Shown in pieces: positions 1 through 5,717 of a stretch of 5,772 nucleotides of DNA (positions within the stretch are counted from its first letter, which is position 1; each line of letters begins with the position of its first letter). The notes under the pieces are model-generated. The model worked only from the letters and a program-made list of their open reading frames with translations. It did not search any database and had not been told where the DNA came from. A program made the translations under genes and the position numbers. Source of the DNA: an uncultured Lachnospiraceae bacterium (GTDB lineage Bacteria > Bacillota > Clostridia > Lachnospirales > Lachnospiraceae); assembly GCA_910588965.1 (NCBI GenBank), contig CAJUSO010000082.1:3885-9656 (forward strand), written 5' to 3'.

Positions 1-1
1 A

Positions 2-85
2 GTAGAACATGACGGAACTGATTATTATATCGTTACTTATGGCAATGTGGAATTATCCGGCTTGAAAGTGAGGGTAAGGGGATAA
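2..85 (+). CDS. C-terminal end of an unidentified protein (partial)
   Basis: An open frame enters from the left edge and ends at the TAA at 83-85, giving 27 residues that end in GLKVRVRG. The frame has a protein-like composition (DYYIVTYGNVELSG), whereas one of the other two plus frames stops almost at once and the other by about position 65. The rest of the gene lies outside the window, so no function can be given. A terminator follows directly (91-126), which supports this being a real gene end. Because the next gene is an integrase remnant of a conjugative-transposon type, this could be an accessory gene of the same element, but nothing in the 27 residues proves that. Confidence 0.45.
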   Translation, partial: VEHDGTDYYIVTYGNVELSGLKVRVRG

Positions 86-90
86 GCGGC

Positions 91-126
91 AGGGGGAGCA
101 ATACAAAGTTGTTGTTTCCCCTTTTT
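91..126 (+). terminator. Rho-independent terminator after the left-edge gene
   Basis: GGGGA at 93-97 pairs with TCCCC at 117-121, and CAATA (99-103) can extend the stem against 110-114 with one G-T pair and one bulged T. A run of five T follows at 122-126. It sits 6 bases after the TAA at 83-85, the right place to end that transcript. If it is effective, the integrase remnant at 160 would need its own promoter or read-through; I see no clear promoter in the 30 bases between them. Confidence 0.55.
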
Positions 127-159
127 CGCATTATCTGAAAGTAATGGAGGTTGTGTTAT

Positions 160-462
160 ATGGCAGAAAAGAGAAAAGATAGTAAAGGGCGAGTTTTACA
201 AAAAGGCGAGCATCAAAGAGCGGATGGAACATATCATTATACATGGTTGGATGCAGTTAAAAAAAGACATTATGTATATGCTAAAACATTGCCGGAATTG
301 CGAGAAAAAGAACAGGAATTATCCGCAGGAATGGATATCAAGGCATTGCAGAACGTCATGGGGCATTCTGATGCAAGTATCACGATGAATGTATATAATC
401 ACAGTAGCTTTGAGAGAACCGAAAAGGAAGTACAGAGAATTGATAATGTAATCAATTTTTAA
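160..462 (+). pseudogene. Core-deleted tyrosine integrase remnant (Tn916/Tn1549 type)
   Basis: The ATG at 160 is preceded by GGAGG at 146-150 with a 9-base gap and is preferred over the TTG at 151. The product has 100 residues, against about 400 for a complete Tn916-family integrase. Residues 1-54 (MAEKRKDSKGRVLQKGEHQR onward, ending LREKEQEL) match the N-terminal arm-binding domain. Residues 56-100 match the C-terminal end: AGMDIKALQNVMGH with H69 of the catalytic set, then the nucleophile Y79 in MNVYNH. The two catalytic arginines, the lysine and the first histidine are absent, since roughly 280-300 residues are missing between about nucleotides 318 and 330. The reading frame stays open across the junction, so a small protein could be made, but it cannot recombine DNA. 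Codon use is AT-rich, unlike clpB downstream, which fits foreign origin. It could alternatively persist as a small DNA-binding protein; this is speculation. Confidence 0.8.
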
Positions 463-467
463 TAGCC

Positions 468-503
468 AGAGAACCGCCGTCAATGATTGGATGGCGGTTC
501 TCT
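468..503. terminator. Strong hairpin after integrase remnant, possible terminator
   Basis: AGAGAACCGCC (468-478) and GGCGGTTCTCT (493-503) are perfectly complementary. Three more pairs (479-481 with 490-492, one of them G-T) close an 8-base loop, so the stem is about 14 bp. It begins 6 bases after the integrase stop codon, as expected of a terminator. However, neither strand has a proper T-run: ATGTGTAAAAAG follows on the plus strand. It may therefore work as an mRNA 3'-end stabiliser, or be a structure belonging to the end of the mobile element. Confidence 0.5.
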
Positions 504-543
504 ATGTGTAAAAAGCAAAAAAATGTGTAAATGGTATGTAAAT
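504..543 (+). repeat. Short direct repeats ATGTGTAAA
   Basis: ATGTGTAAA occurs at 504-512 and again at 523-531, 19 bases apart, and a shortened copy ATGTAAAT follows at 536-543. They lie just outside the integrase remnant, where integrases of this family have arm-type binding sites and the element end. Such short AT-rich repeats can also arise by chance, so the att interpretation is only a hypothesis. The rest of the 463-600 stretch holds a weak tandem pair (CTAAAACCGC at 571-580, ATAAAATCGC at 581-590) and no gene. Confidence 0.35.
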
Positions 544-606
544 CAGATAAAATATATAAGCATGAACAGCCTAAAACCGCATAAAATCGCCACTTCATAA
601 AATTTT

Positions 607-651
607 CACACATTGTTAGCACTCACCCATTGACAGTGCTAACAATGTGTG
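607..651. promoter_or_regulatory. CIRCE operator (HrcA site) with extended arms
   Basis: TTAGCACTC (616-624), a 9-base spacer and CAGTGCTAA (634-642) match the CIRCE consensus TTAGCACTC-N9-GAGTGCTAA, with one mismatch at 634. The palindrome continues outward with CACACATTG (607-615) and its exact complement CAATGTGTG (643-651), so the arms are 18 bp with 17 pairs. CIRCE is the binding site of the heat-shock repressor HrcA, which controls groESL, dnaK and in some Firmicutes clpB. Its position over the clpB promoter indicates that HrcA represses clpB and that heat shock releases it. Confidence 0.93.
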
Positions 652-658
652 TTATTGT
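630..658 (+). promoter_or_regulatory. clpB promoter overlapping CIRCE
   Basis: A perfect -35 box TTGACA lies at 630-635. A 17-base spacer leads to the -10 box TATTGT at 653-658, which has TG at 650-651 one base before it, an extended -10. Transcription would start near 665, leaving a leader of about 110 bases. The -35 box lies in the right half of the CIRCE element, so HrcA bound there would block sigma-A. A weaker alternative is TTGTTA (655-660) with TATAAG (678-683), also 17 bases apart. Confidence 0.7.
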
Positions 659-774
659 TATACACGAAATAGAACAATATAAGTGATAGGGGCATGGGAA
701 CGGGATCTGGGAGTGTAAAAATCCCATGGCTGAAGATAATATAGTTACAAAACCCTAGGGAAGGAGGAACCCTT

Positions 775-3360
775 ATGAACATCCAGAAATTTACGCAAAA
801 ATCTATCGAAGCCGTAAATGGCTGTGAAAAATTAGCATATGAATATGGCAACCAGGAAATTGAGCAGGAGCATTTGCTGGTATCCCTCCTGCAGCAGGAG
901 GAGGGGTTAATCCCTAAGCTCATCGAAAAAATGGAGATTGACAAAGCCCATTTCACGGAAAATGCCAAAAATCACCTGGCCAAACGGGTGAAAGTGTCCG
1001 GCGGCCAGATTTACATGGGGCAGCATTTGAATAAGGCGCTGGTCAGCGCCGAGGATGAAGCTAAGGGGATGGGGGATGCGTATGTTTCCGTGGAGCATCT
1101 GTTCCTGGCTTTGTTGAAATTCCCAAACCAGGCGCTCAAAGAGATATTCCGGGAATATGGCGTTACCAGGGAACGTTTCCTGCAGGCGCTTGCTACCGTC
1201 CGGGGCAACCAGAAGGTAGTGTCAGACAACCCGGAGGCTACGTATGATACCTTGGAAAAATATGGGTATGATATGGTGGGGCGCGCTAGGGAGCAGAAGT
1301 TAGATCCGGTGATTGGCCGGGACAGCGAAATCCGCAATGTTGTCCGCATCCTCTCCAGGAAGACGAAGAACAACCCTGTCTTAATCGGCGAGCCGGGCGT
1401 GGGGAAGACGGCTGTGGTGGAAGGCCTGGCACAGCGGATTGTCCGTGGGGACGTGCCGGAAGGGCTGAAAGACAAGCGCCTGTTTGCCCTTGATATGGGG
1501 GCGCTTGTGGCTGGCGCCAAATACCGGGGGGAATTTGAGGAACGCCTAAAGGCCGTATTGGATGAAATCAGAAACAGCGATGGGCAGATTATCCTCTTTA
1601 TTGATGAGCTGCACACGATTGTAGGCGCAGGCAAGACGGAAGGCGCCATGGATGCCGGCCAGCTCCTAAAGCCCATGCTGGCCCGGGGAGAGCTCCACTG
1701 CATCGGCGCCACTACCTTGGACGAATACCGGGAATATATTGAGAAGGATGCCGCCTTAGAGCGCAGGTTCCAGCCTGTTATGGTAGACGAGCCAACCGTG
1801 GAGGACACCATTTCCATCCTGCGCGGCTTAAAAGACCGCTATGAGGTGTTCCATGGCGTAAAGATTGCGGATGCCGCCCTCGTCTCCGCGGCTGTCCTTT
1901 CGAACCGGTACATCAGTGACCGGTTCCTGCCGGACAAGGCCATTGACCTGGTGGATGAAGCCTGCGCCTTGATTAAGACGGAGCTTGATTCCATGCCTAC
2001 GGAATTAGATGAGCTGCAGCGTAAGGTCATGCAGATGGAGATTGAAGAAGCTGCCCTGAAAAAAGAAGAGGACCGTTTAAGCAAAGAACGCCTGGAATCC
2101 CTGCAGAAGGAATTGGCAGATTTGAAAAATGAGTTCCAGTCCCGCAAGGCCCAATGGGACAATGAGAAGAAATCCGTGGAGCGTGTGCAGAGGCTCCGGG
2201 AAGAATTGGAGGCCATAAACGGGGAAATCGCCAAAGCCCAGCAGACGTACGACTTGGAGAAGGCCGCTGAACTCCAATATGGCAAAAGGCCTGAACTGCA
2301 GCGCCAATTGGAACTGGAAGAGGAACAGGTTAAGAACAAAGACCTGCGCTTAGTCCATGAAAATGTAAGCGACGAAGAAATCGCCAAGATTATTTCCCGC
2401 TGGACGGGCATCCCTGTGGCCAAGCTGACGGAGAGCGAGCGGAATAAGGCGCTTCACCTGGATGAGGAGCTCCACAAACGGGTCATTGGCCAGGAGGAAG
2501 GCGTGACGAAGGTGACGGAAGCCATCATCCGTTCCAAAGCCGGCATCAAAGACCCCAGCAAGCCCATTGGCTCCTTCCTGTTCTTAGGGCCTACCGGCGT
2601 AGGCAAGACGGAGCTAGCCAAGGCTTTGGCTGCCAGCCTCTTTGACGATGAGAATAATATGGTGCGGATTGACATGAGCGAATACATGGAGAAATATTCC
2701 GTTTCCCGCCTGATAGGGGCACCTCCTGGATATGTAGGCTATGAGGAAGGGGGGCAATTGACAGAAGCAGTCCGCAGGAAACCGTATTCCGTCGTGCTGT
2801 TCGACGAAGTAGAAAAAGCCCATCCGGATGTATTTAACGTGCTGCTGCAGGTATTGGATGACGGGCGGATTACCGATTCCCAAGGGCGCACGGTGGATTT
2901 CAAGAACACCATCCTGATTATGACCTCTAACTTAGGTTCTTCCTACCTTCTGGAAGGGATTGGGGAAAACGGGGATATCAAGCCGGAGTGCGAAGAAGCT
3001 GTCCTGTCCGAGCTGCGGGCAAATTTCCGTCCGGAATTTTTGAACCGCCTGGATGAAATCATCCTGTTCAAGCCTCTGGCACGGGACCATATCGGCAGTA
3101 TTATCCATCTGTTAATGAAGGATTTAAACAAACGCCTGGCAGACCGGGAGGTATCCGTAGAATTGTCCCAGGATGCCCAGGAATTTATTGTGGAGCATGG
3201 GTATGACCCGGTATATGGCGCAAGGCCGTTAAAACGTTACCTCCAGAAAACGGTAGAGACCCTTGCGGCCAAGCTAATCCTGGCAGGCCAGGTAGGGGCT
3301 GGCGATACCATCTTTATTGATTTGGAGCAGGGCGCATTGTCTGCAAGATGTAAGGGATAG
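775..3360 (+). CDS. clpB: ATP-dependent chaperone ClpB (disaggregase)
   Basis: This is a complete ClpB/Hsp104-type AAA+ disaggregase of 861 residues, the usual family length. In the cytoplasm it forms a hexamer that pulls polypeptides out of aggregates together with DnaK-DnaJ-GrpE. Domains in order: Clp N-domain (1 to about 145); NBD1 with Walker A GEPGVGKT (205-212), pore-loop Y250 in AKYRGEF, Walker B DE (277-278) and arginine fingers R330/R331; a long coiled-coil M-domain (about 400-520), which separates ClpB from ClpC, ClpA and ClpE; NBD2 with GPTGVGKT (605-612), pore-loop Y653 in GYVGY, Walker B DE (677-678), arginine finger R758 and sensor-2 R817 in GARPLKR. No ClpP-docking IGF/L loop is evident, as expected for ClpB. 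All catalytic residues are present. The ATG at 775 has AAGGAGG at 761-767, 7 bases upstream. Control is by the CIRCE operator. Confidence 0.98.
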   Translation: MNIQKFTQKSIEAVNGCEKLAYEYGNQEIEQEHLLVSLLQQEEGLIPKLIEKMEIDKAHFTENAKNHLAKRVKVSGGQIYMGQHLNKALVSAEDEAKGMGDAYVSVEHLFLALLKFPNQALKEIFREYGVTRERFLQALATVRGNQKVVSDNPEATYDTLEKYGYDMVGRAREQKLDPVIGRDSEIRNVVRILSRKTKNNPVLIGEPGVGKTAVVEGLAQRIVRGDVPEGLKDKRLFALDMGALVAGAKYRGEFEERLKAVLDEIRNSDGQIILFIDELHTIVGAGKTEGAMDAGQLLKPMLARGELHCIGATTLDEYREYIEKDAALERRFQPVMVDEPTVEDTISILRGLKDRYEVFHGVKIADAALVSAAVLSNRYISDRFLPDKAIDLVDEACALIKTELDSMPTELDELQRKVMQMEIEEAALKKEEDRLSKERLESLQKELADLKNEFQSRKAQWDNEKKSVERVQRLREELEAINGEIAKAQQTYDLEKAAELQYGKRPELQRQLELEEEQVKNKDLRLVHENVSDEEIAKIISRWTGIPVAKLTESERNKALHLDEELHKRVIGQEEGVTKVTEAIIRSKAGIKDPSKPIGSFLFLGPTGVGKTELAKALAASLFDDENNMVRIDMSEYMEKYSVSRLIGAPPGYVGYEEGGQLTEAVRRKPYSVVLFDEVEKAHPDVFNVLLQVLDDGRITDSQGRTVDFKNTILIMTSNLGSSYLLEGIGENGDIKPECEEAVLSELRANFRPEFLNRLDEIILFKPLARDHIGSIIHLLMKDLNKRLADREVSVELSQDAQEFIVEHGYDPVYGARPLKRYLQKTVETLAAKLILAGQVGAGDTIFIDLEQGALSARCKG

Positions 3361-3384
3361 CGCTTTTGCCATGGTAAGTGGGAG

Positions 3385-3424
3385 GGCATGGGGAGGCCAT
3401 GCCTGCCCCAACCGGGCAGCATGG
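3385..3424 (+). terminator. Overlapping GC-rich hairpins after clpB
   Basis: GGCATGG (3385-3391) pairs perfectly with CCATGCC (3397-3403) over a 5-base loop. The same CCATGC can instead pair with GCATGG (3419-3424), continuing with TGCCC (3404-3408) and GGGCA (3414-3418) into an 11-bp stem with one bulged C. The two structures exclude each other. They start 24 bases after the clpB stop codon, so they probably mark the clpB mRNA 3' end. Neither is followed by a T-run, so termination efficiency cannot be judged from sequence. Confidence 0.4.
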
Positions 3425-3437
3425 TAAGAAAAATATT

Positions 3438-3466
3438 TTGACAATCTGTGCGATTATGCCTATAAT
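3438..3466 (+). promoter_or_regulatory. Consensus sigma-A promoter of the ygjP-like/larE unit
   Basis: TTGACA at 3438-3443 and TATAAT at 3461-3466 both match the housekeeping consensus exactly, with the ideal 17-base spacer. Transcription should start near 3473, giving a leader of about 68 bases before the ATG at 3541. I see no operator-like palindrome over the boxes, so constitutive expression is likely. The promoter makes the two downstream genes independent of the heat-shock control of clpB. Confidence 0.85.
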
Positions 3467-3540
3467 AGAGGGGCAGCGGCATATCCCGTAGAACGGAGAT
3501 AACCTGATAACAGCCAAATGCCAATAGGCAGGGAGAGTAT

Positions 3541-4284
3541 ATGAGAGAATATCAATTATCCCGAAGCAAACGGAAGAGCCTTTCTATTGTAATCAAAAAG
3601 GATGGCACCATACAAGTGAAAGCGCCGGATTGGCTGCCAGAATGCCAGATTGACCAGTTTGTACAGAAAAAAGCAGGCTGGATAGAGGAAAAACGTTCCG
3701 AGTTAAGTGCATTGGAACAGAAGAAAATACTACATACCTTCCAAAAAGGCGACCATTTCTTCTTTTTAGGGGAAGATTACCAGCTGCAGGTCCAGAAAGC
3801 TATCCCTGGCCTTCAGGCGGAGGCAGCAGGGGGGATCATCCTTGACCAGAAAGAGAAAACGTTGTCTGTCACCTTAGGATCCCCCAAGCATGCAGAGGTA
3901 AAAGGGCAGATGGAGCAGTGGTACATCCGCCAGGCCAGGAAGATATTCCCAGAGCGGGTGGGCGCCTATTATCCAGCAGTGGCACAGGCGGCCAGGAAAG
4001 CTGCCATAGGGGAAATCGGGAGCGTGAACCGTATCGTTATCCGCAACCAGAAAACCAGGTGGGGGAGCTGCAGCAGCAAAAGGAACCTGAACTTTAATTG
4101 GCGCCTTGTCATGGCGCCCCAGGAAATTTTAGATTACATCGTCGTCCATGAATTGTGCCATCTGGCTTACCTGGACCATTCCCGGCAGTTTTGGCAGCTG
4201 GTGGAGGTGATATTGCCAGATTACATGCAGCGCCGGAATTGGCTGCGGGTCAACGGTGGGCTGCTTGAGTGGGAAACAGAATAA
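3541..4284 (+). CDS. YgjP-like / DUF45 putative zinc metallopeptidase
   Basis: The 247-residue protein has the hallmarks of the YgjP/DUF45 (SprT-like, M48-related) family. An N-terminal beta-rich part begins YQLSRSKRKSLSIVIKKDG. Next comes the signature TRWGSCSSKRNLNFNWRL (from about residue 172, WGSC at 174-177). The putative zinc site HELCH is at 203-207, with E204 as the catalytic base and H213 (in LDHSRQFW) as the likely third ligand. No signal peptide or membrane segment is seen, so it should be cytoplasmic. The physiological substrate of this family is not firmly known, and proteolysis is inferred from the motif only. The ATG at 3541 has GGGAG at 3531-3535, 5 bases upstream. It stands first in a unit with larE, 30 bases away, but no functional link between the two families is known to me. 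Confidence 0.9.
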   Translation: MREYQLSRSKRKSLSIVIKKDGTIQVKAPDWLPECQIDQFVQKKAGWIEEKRSELSALEQKKILHTFQKGDHFFFLGEDYQLQVQKAIPGLQAEAAGGIILDQKEKTLSVTLGSPKHAEVKGQMEQWYIRQARKIFPERVGAYYPAVAQAARKAAIGEIGSVNRIVIRNQKTRWGSCSSKRNLNFNWRLVMAPQEILDYIVVHELCHLAYLDHSRQFWQLVEVILPDYMQRRNWLRVNGGLLEWETE

Positions 4285-4314
4285 AAGAATATATCTGAGA
4301 GGGAGGGCAATAAG

Positions 4315-5145
4315 ATGGAAGACAGCCAGCAGGAAAGGCAAGCATTTGGGGAAAAGCTTTTGAGGTTAAAGGGGATACTTGCCAAGATGGGCAGCGTTGC
4401 GGTTGCATTTTCCGGCGGGGTGGACTCCACATTTTTATTGAAGGCTGCCCATGAGGTGCTGGGCGGGAAGGTGATTGCCATAACGGCACATTCCTGCTCT
4501 TTTCCAGGAAGGGAACGGGAAGAGGCAGAGGCGTTCTGTAAAACAGAAGGCATCCGCCAAATTATTTTCCCTTCCAATGAACTGGAGATCGAGGGATTTA
4601 GCCAGAACCCGCCCAATCGGTGTTACCTCTGTAAACGCGCATTCCTAGGCAGGGTGAAGGAACTTGCGGCGGGGCAGGGAATGGCCTATGTGGCGGAAGG
4701 GTCGAATGTGGATGATGAAGGGGACTACAGGCCTGGGATGCAGGCAGTGGCGGAGCTTGGGATCCAAAGCCCTTTGCGGGAAGCAGGGCTTCGGAAGCAG
4801 GAAATACGGATGCTGTCAAAGGGCATGGGCCTGCCTACTTGGCAGAAGCCTTCCTTTGCCTGCCTTTCTTCCAGGTTTGCCTATGGGGAGGAGATTACCA
4901 GGGAGAAGCTGGCTATGGTGGAGAAGGCAGAGGAATTGCTGTTTTCCATGGGGTTTTCCCAGGTGCGTGTACGGATCCATGGGAGGATGGCAAGGATTGA
5001 GGCGCTTCCGGCAGAAGCTGGGAGGCTCTTCCTGGAAGAAGTGCGGGAGAGGGTGGCAGGAGCGTTTCAGGATTTTGGCTTCACGTATACAGCGGTGGAT
5101 TTGGAAGGCTACCGTGCGGGGAGCATGAACGAGGCATTGCAGTAA
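4315..5145 (+). CDS. larE: Sulfur transferase LarE for the nickel-pincer cofactor
   Basis: The 276-residue protein has the length and motifs of LarE. This cytoplasmic PP-loop enzyme adenylates the carboxylates of pyridinium-3,5-biscarboxylic acid mononucleotide and replaces them with sulfur. LarB acts before it and LarC inserts nickel afterwards; the cofactor serves lactate racemase LarA and relatives. The PP-loop SGGVDS is at residues 33-38. C183 in FACLSSRFAYGE lies at the position of the sulfur-donating cysteine (Cys176) of the Lactobacillus plantarum enzyme. CYLC adds C103 and C106, so the protein has the three-cysteine arrangement associated with [4Fe-4S]-dependent LarE rather than the single-cysteine sacrificial form. 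The C-terminal LEGYRAGSMNEAL is typical of the family. GGAGG at 4302-4306 lies 8 bases before the ATG. No larA, larB or larC is in the window. Confidence 0.93.
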   Translation: MEDSQQERQAFGEKLLRLKGILAKMGSVAVAFSGGVDSTFLLKAAHEVLGGKVIAITAHSCSFPGREREEAEAFCKTEGIRQIIFPSNELEIEGFSQNPPNRCYLCKRAFLGRVKELAAGQGMAYVAEGSNVDDEGDYRPGMQAVAELGIQSPLREAGLRKQEIRMLSKGMGLPTWQKPSFACLSSRFAYGEEITREKLAMVEKAEELLFSMGFSQVRVRIHGRMARIEALPAEAGRLFLEEVRERVAGAFQDFGFTYTAVDLEGYRAGSMNEALQ

Positions 5146-5171
5146 TCTTTCCCCTTACTGCCTGTATCAAG

Positions 5172-5217
5172 AAAAAGGGACTTGGCCTCCAGGCTTATGC
5201 CTGGATGTCCAAATCCC
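5172..5217 (-). terminator. Rho-independent terminator of the HPr-like gene
   Basis: On the minus strand a long stem is followed by TTTTTCTT (plus-strand A-run at 5172-5176). The tip is a perfect 7-bp hairpin, TCCAGGC (5188-5194) with GCCTGGA (5199-5205) around a 4-base loop. The base is formed by GGGA (5177-5180) and TTGG (5182-5185) pairing with TCCC (5214-5217) and CCAA (5209-5212). It starts 24 bases beyond the HPr-like stop codon. The hairpin lies between convergent genes and may also shape the larE mRNA end, but the plus strand lacks a T-run after it. Confidence 0.85.
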
Positions 5218-5240
5218 CAAGGAATCCTGCCTATTGCAGT

Positions 5241-5465
5241 TTAAATTAAGAATGGTGTAATCATTTCTTCAATCCCAGCATCTTGCGAATCATATTTTAG
5301 CTGTAGCGGGCCAGAAAAATCCAGCGCCATCACTCCGAGGATAGATTTTGCATCAACAATTCTCTGCCCAGAGCCCAAATCAAAATTAGCGTCAATCTTA
5401 TCAATGATACTTACAAACTCTCTGATCTGTTCTACATCATTAAATTTCACGTTTACTTGCTGCAT
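5241..5465 (-). CDS. HPr-like protein lacking the active-site histidine
   Basis: The ATG (plus-strand 5463-5465) has AAGGAGG (complement of 5474-5480) 8 bases upstream, so translation most likely starts here, giving 74 residues; a longer frame reaching to 5534 has no such site. Residues 35-50 (RIVDAKSILGVMALDF) correspond to the HPr segment around the regulatory serine (NLKSIMGVMSL in Bacillus HPr); S41 is the equivalent of Ser46. The region that should hold the phosphorylated histidine (GIHARPA in canonical HPr) is occupied by NDVEQIREFVS, with no histidine. It therefore cannot pass phosphate from Enzyme I to sugar permeases in the usual way. It could be a regulatory relative, like the serine-only HPr forms, or bind a partner protein; that is inference. 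It is slightly shorter than usual HPr (85-90 residues). No other PTS gene is visible. Confidence 0.85.
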   Translation of the reverse strand: MQQVNVKFNDVEQIREFVSIIDKIDANFDLGSGQRIVDAKSILGVMALDFSGPLQLKYDSQDAGIEEMITPFLI

Positions 5466-5540
5466 AATGTGTTCCTCCTTATCATGATTTTGTTGGTCAT
5501 TCCGATGAAGAATGGTCTTGGTCCGTGTCTCCAAGATGCA

Positions 5541-5569
5541 GTGAAACGGGGCTTTGTTACCGTTTTCAC
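5541..5569 (-). promoter_or_regulatory. Inverted repeat in the leader of the HPr-like gene
   Basis: GTGAAACGG (5541-5549) pairs with CCGTTTTCAC (5560-5569) except for one bulged T, around a 10-base loop. In the inferred leader of the HPr-like mRNA this would form a hairpin about 75 bases before the start codon. It has no T-run, so it is not a typical terminator; it could be an operator or an RNA structure. TTTTCAC, the end of the right arm, recurs at 5615-5621 on the other side of the candidate promoter. Confidence 0.35.
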
Positions 5570-5578
5570 TTGCATATC

Positions 5579-5607
5579 ATAATACATGGAAAACCATATT
5601 TTGTATA
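5579..5607 (-). promoter_or_regulatory. Candidate promoter of the HPr-like gene
   Basis: On the minus strand TATACA (complement of 5602-5607) and TATTAT (complement of 5579-5584) are separated by 17 bases, matching the sigma-A consensus at 4/6 and 5/6 positions. The start would be near 5572, giving a leader of about 107 bases. A small palindrome ATGG-AAAA-CCAT (5586-5597) sits inside the spacer and could be an operator half-site pair. The region is AT-rich, so chance matches are possible. Confidence 0.4.
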
Positions 5608-5622
5608 TTGGCGGTTTTCACA

Positions 5623-5658
5623 ATTTTATGGAAAATTTCTTGGAAATTTTGGTAAAAT
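5623..5658. repeat. AT-rich interrupted palindrome
   Basis: AAAATTTC (5632-5639) and GAAATTTT (5643-5650) are exact complements 3 bases apart, and the outer arms ATTTTA (5623-5628) and TAAAAT (5653-5658) are also exact complements. The 14 paired positions are interrupted only by TGG on one side and GG on the other. It lies between the candidate promoter of the HPr-like gene and the plus-strand promoter at 5684, where an operator would be expected. No known operator consensus is recognised. Confidence 0.45.
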
Positions 5659-5683
5659 GCATGTTGGAAGACAGAAAAATATC

Positions 5684-5711
5684 TTGACATTCCGAAGGTT
5701 TGGGATAAAAT
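5684..5711 (+). promoter_or_regulatory. Plus-strand promoter pointing out of the window
   Basis: TTGACA (5684-5689) is a perfect -35 box and TAAAAT (5706-5711) a 5/6 -10 box, with a 16-base spacer. Transcription would start near 5718 and run to the right, immediately through the hairpin at 5729-5748. No reading frame begins within the remaining 55 bases, so what it transcribes lies outside the window. Confidence 0.55.
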
Positions 5712-5717
5712 GGTTCT

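Noticed and set aside
692..729. Hairpin CATGGGA/TCCCATG in the clpB leader as a riboswitch or RNA thermometer
   Set aside because: The stem is only 7 bp with a 22-base loop, shorter alternatives compete, and it does not cover the ribosome binding site at 761-767; CIRCE already explains heat control.
1211..1221. Internal start in clpB for a form without the N-domain (GTG at 1219, residue V149)
   Set aside because: The residue position matches the known internal start of E. coli ClpB, but the purine-rich AGAAGG is only 2 bases before the GTG, too close to work well; not supported from sequence.
1011..1817. Long minus-strand open frame (268 residues) inside clpB
   Set aside because: It is a shadow of clpB codon usage: serine- and arginine-rich, with no start signals and no recognisable motifs.
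4664..5128. A 154-residue plus-strand frame inside larE
   Set aside because: It is out of frame with larE, rich in Trp, Arg and Gly, with no family features; larE motifs are continuous across the region.
5466..5534. N-terminal extension of the HPr-like protein to 97 residues
   Set aside because: The internal ATG at 5465-5463 has a perfect AAGGAGG at proper spacing, and HPr homology begins there; the extra 23 residues are charged and unrelated.
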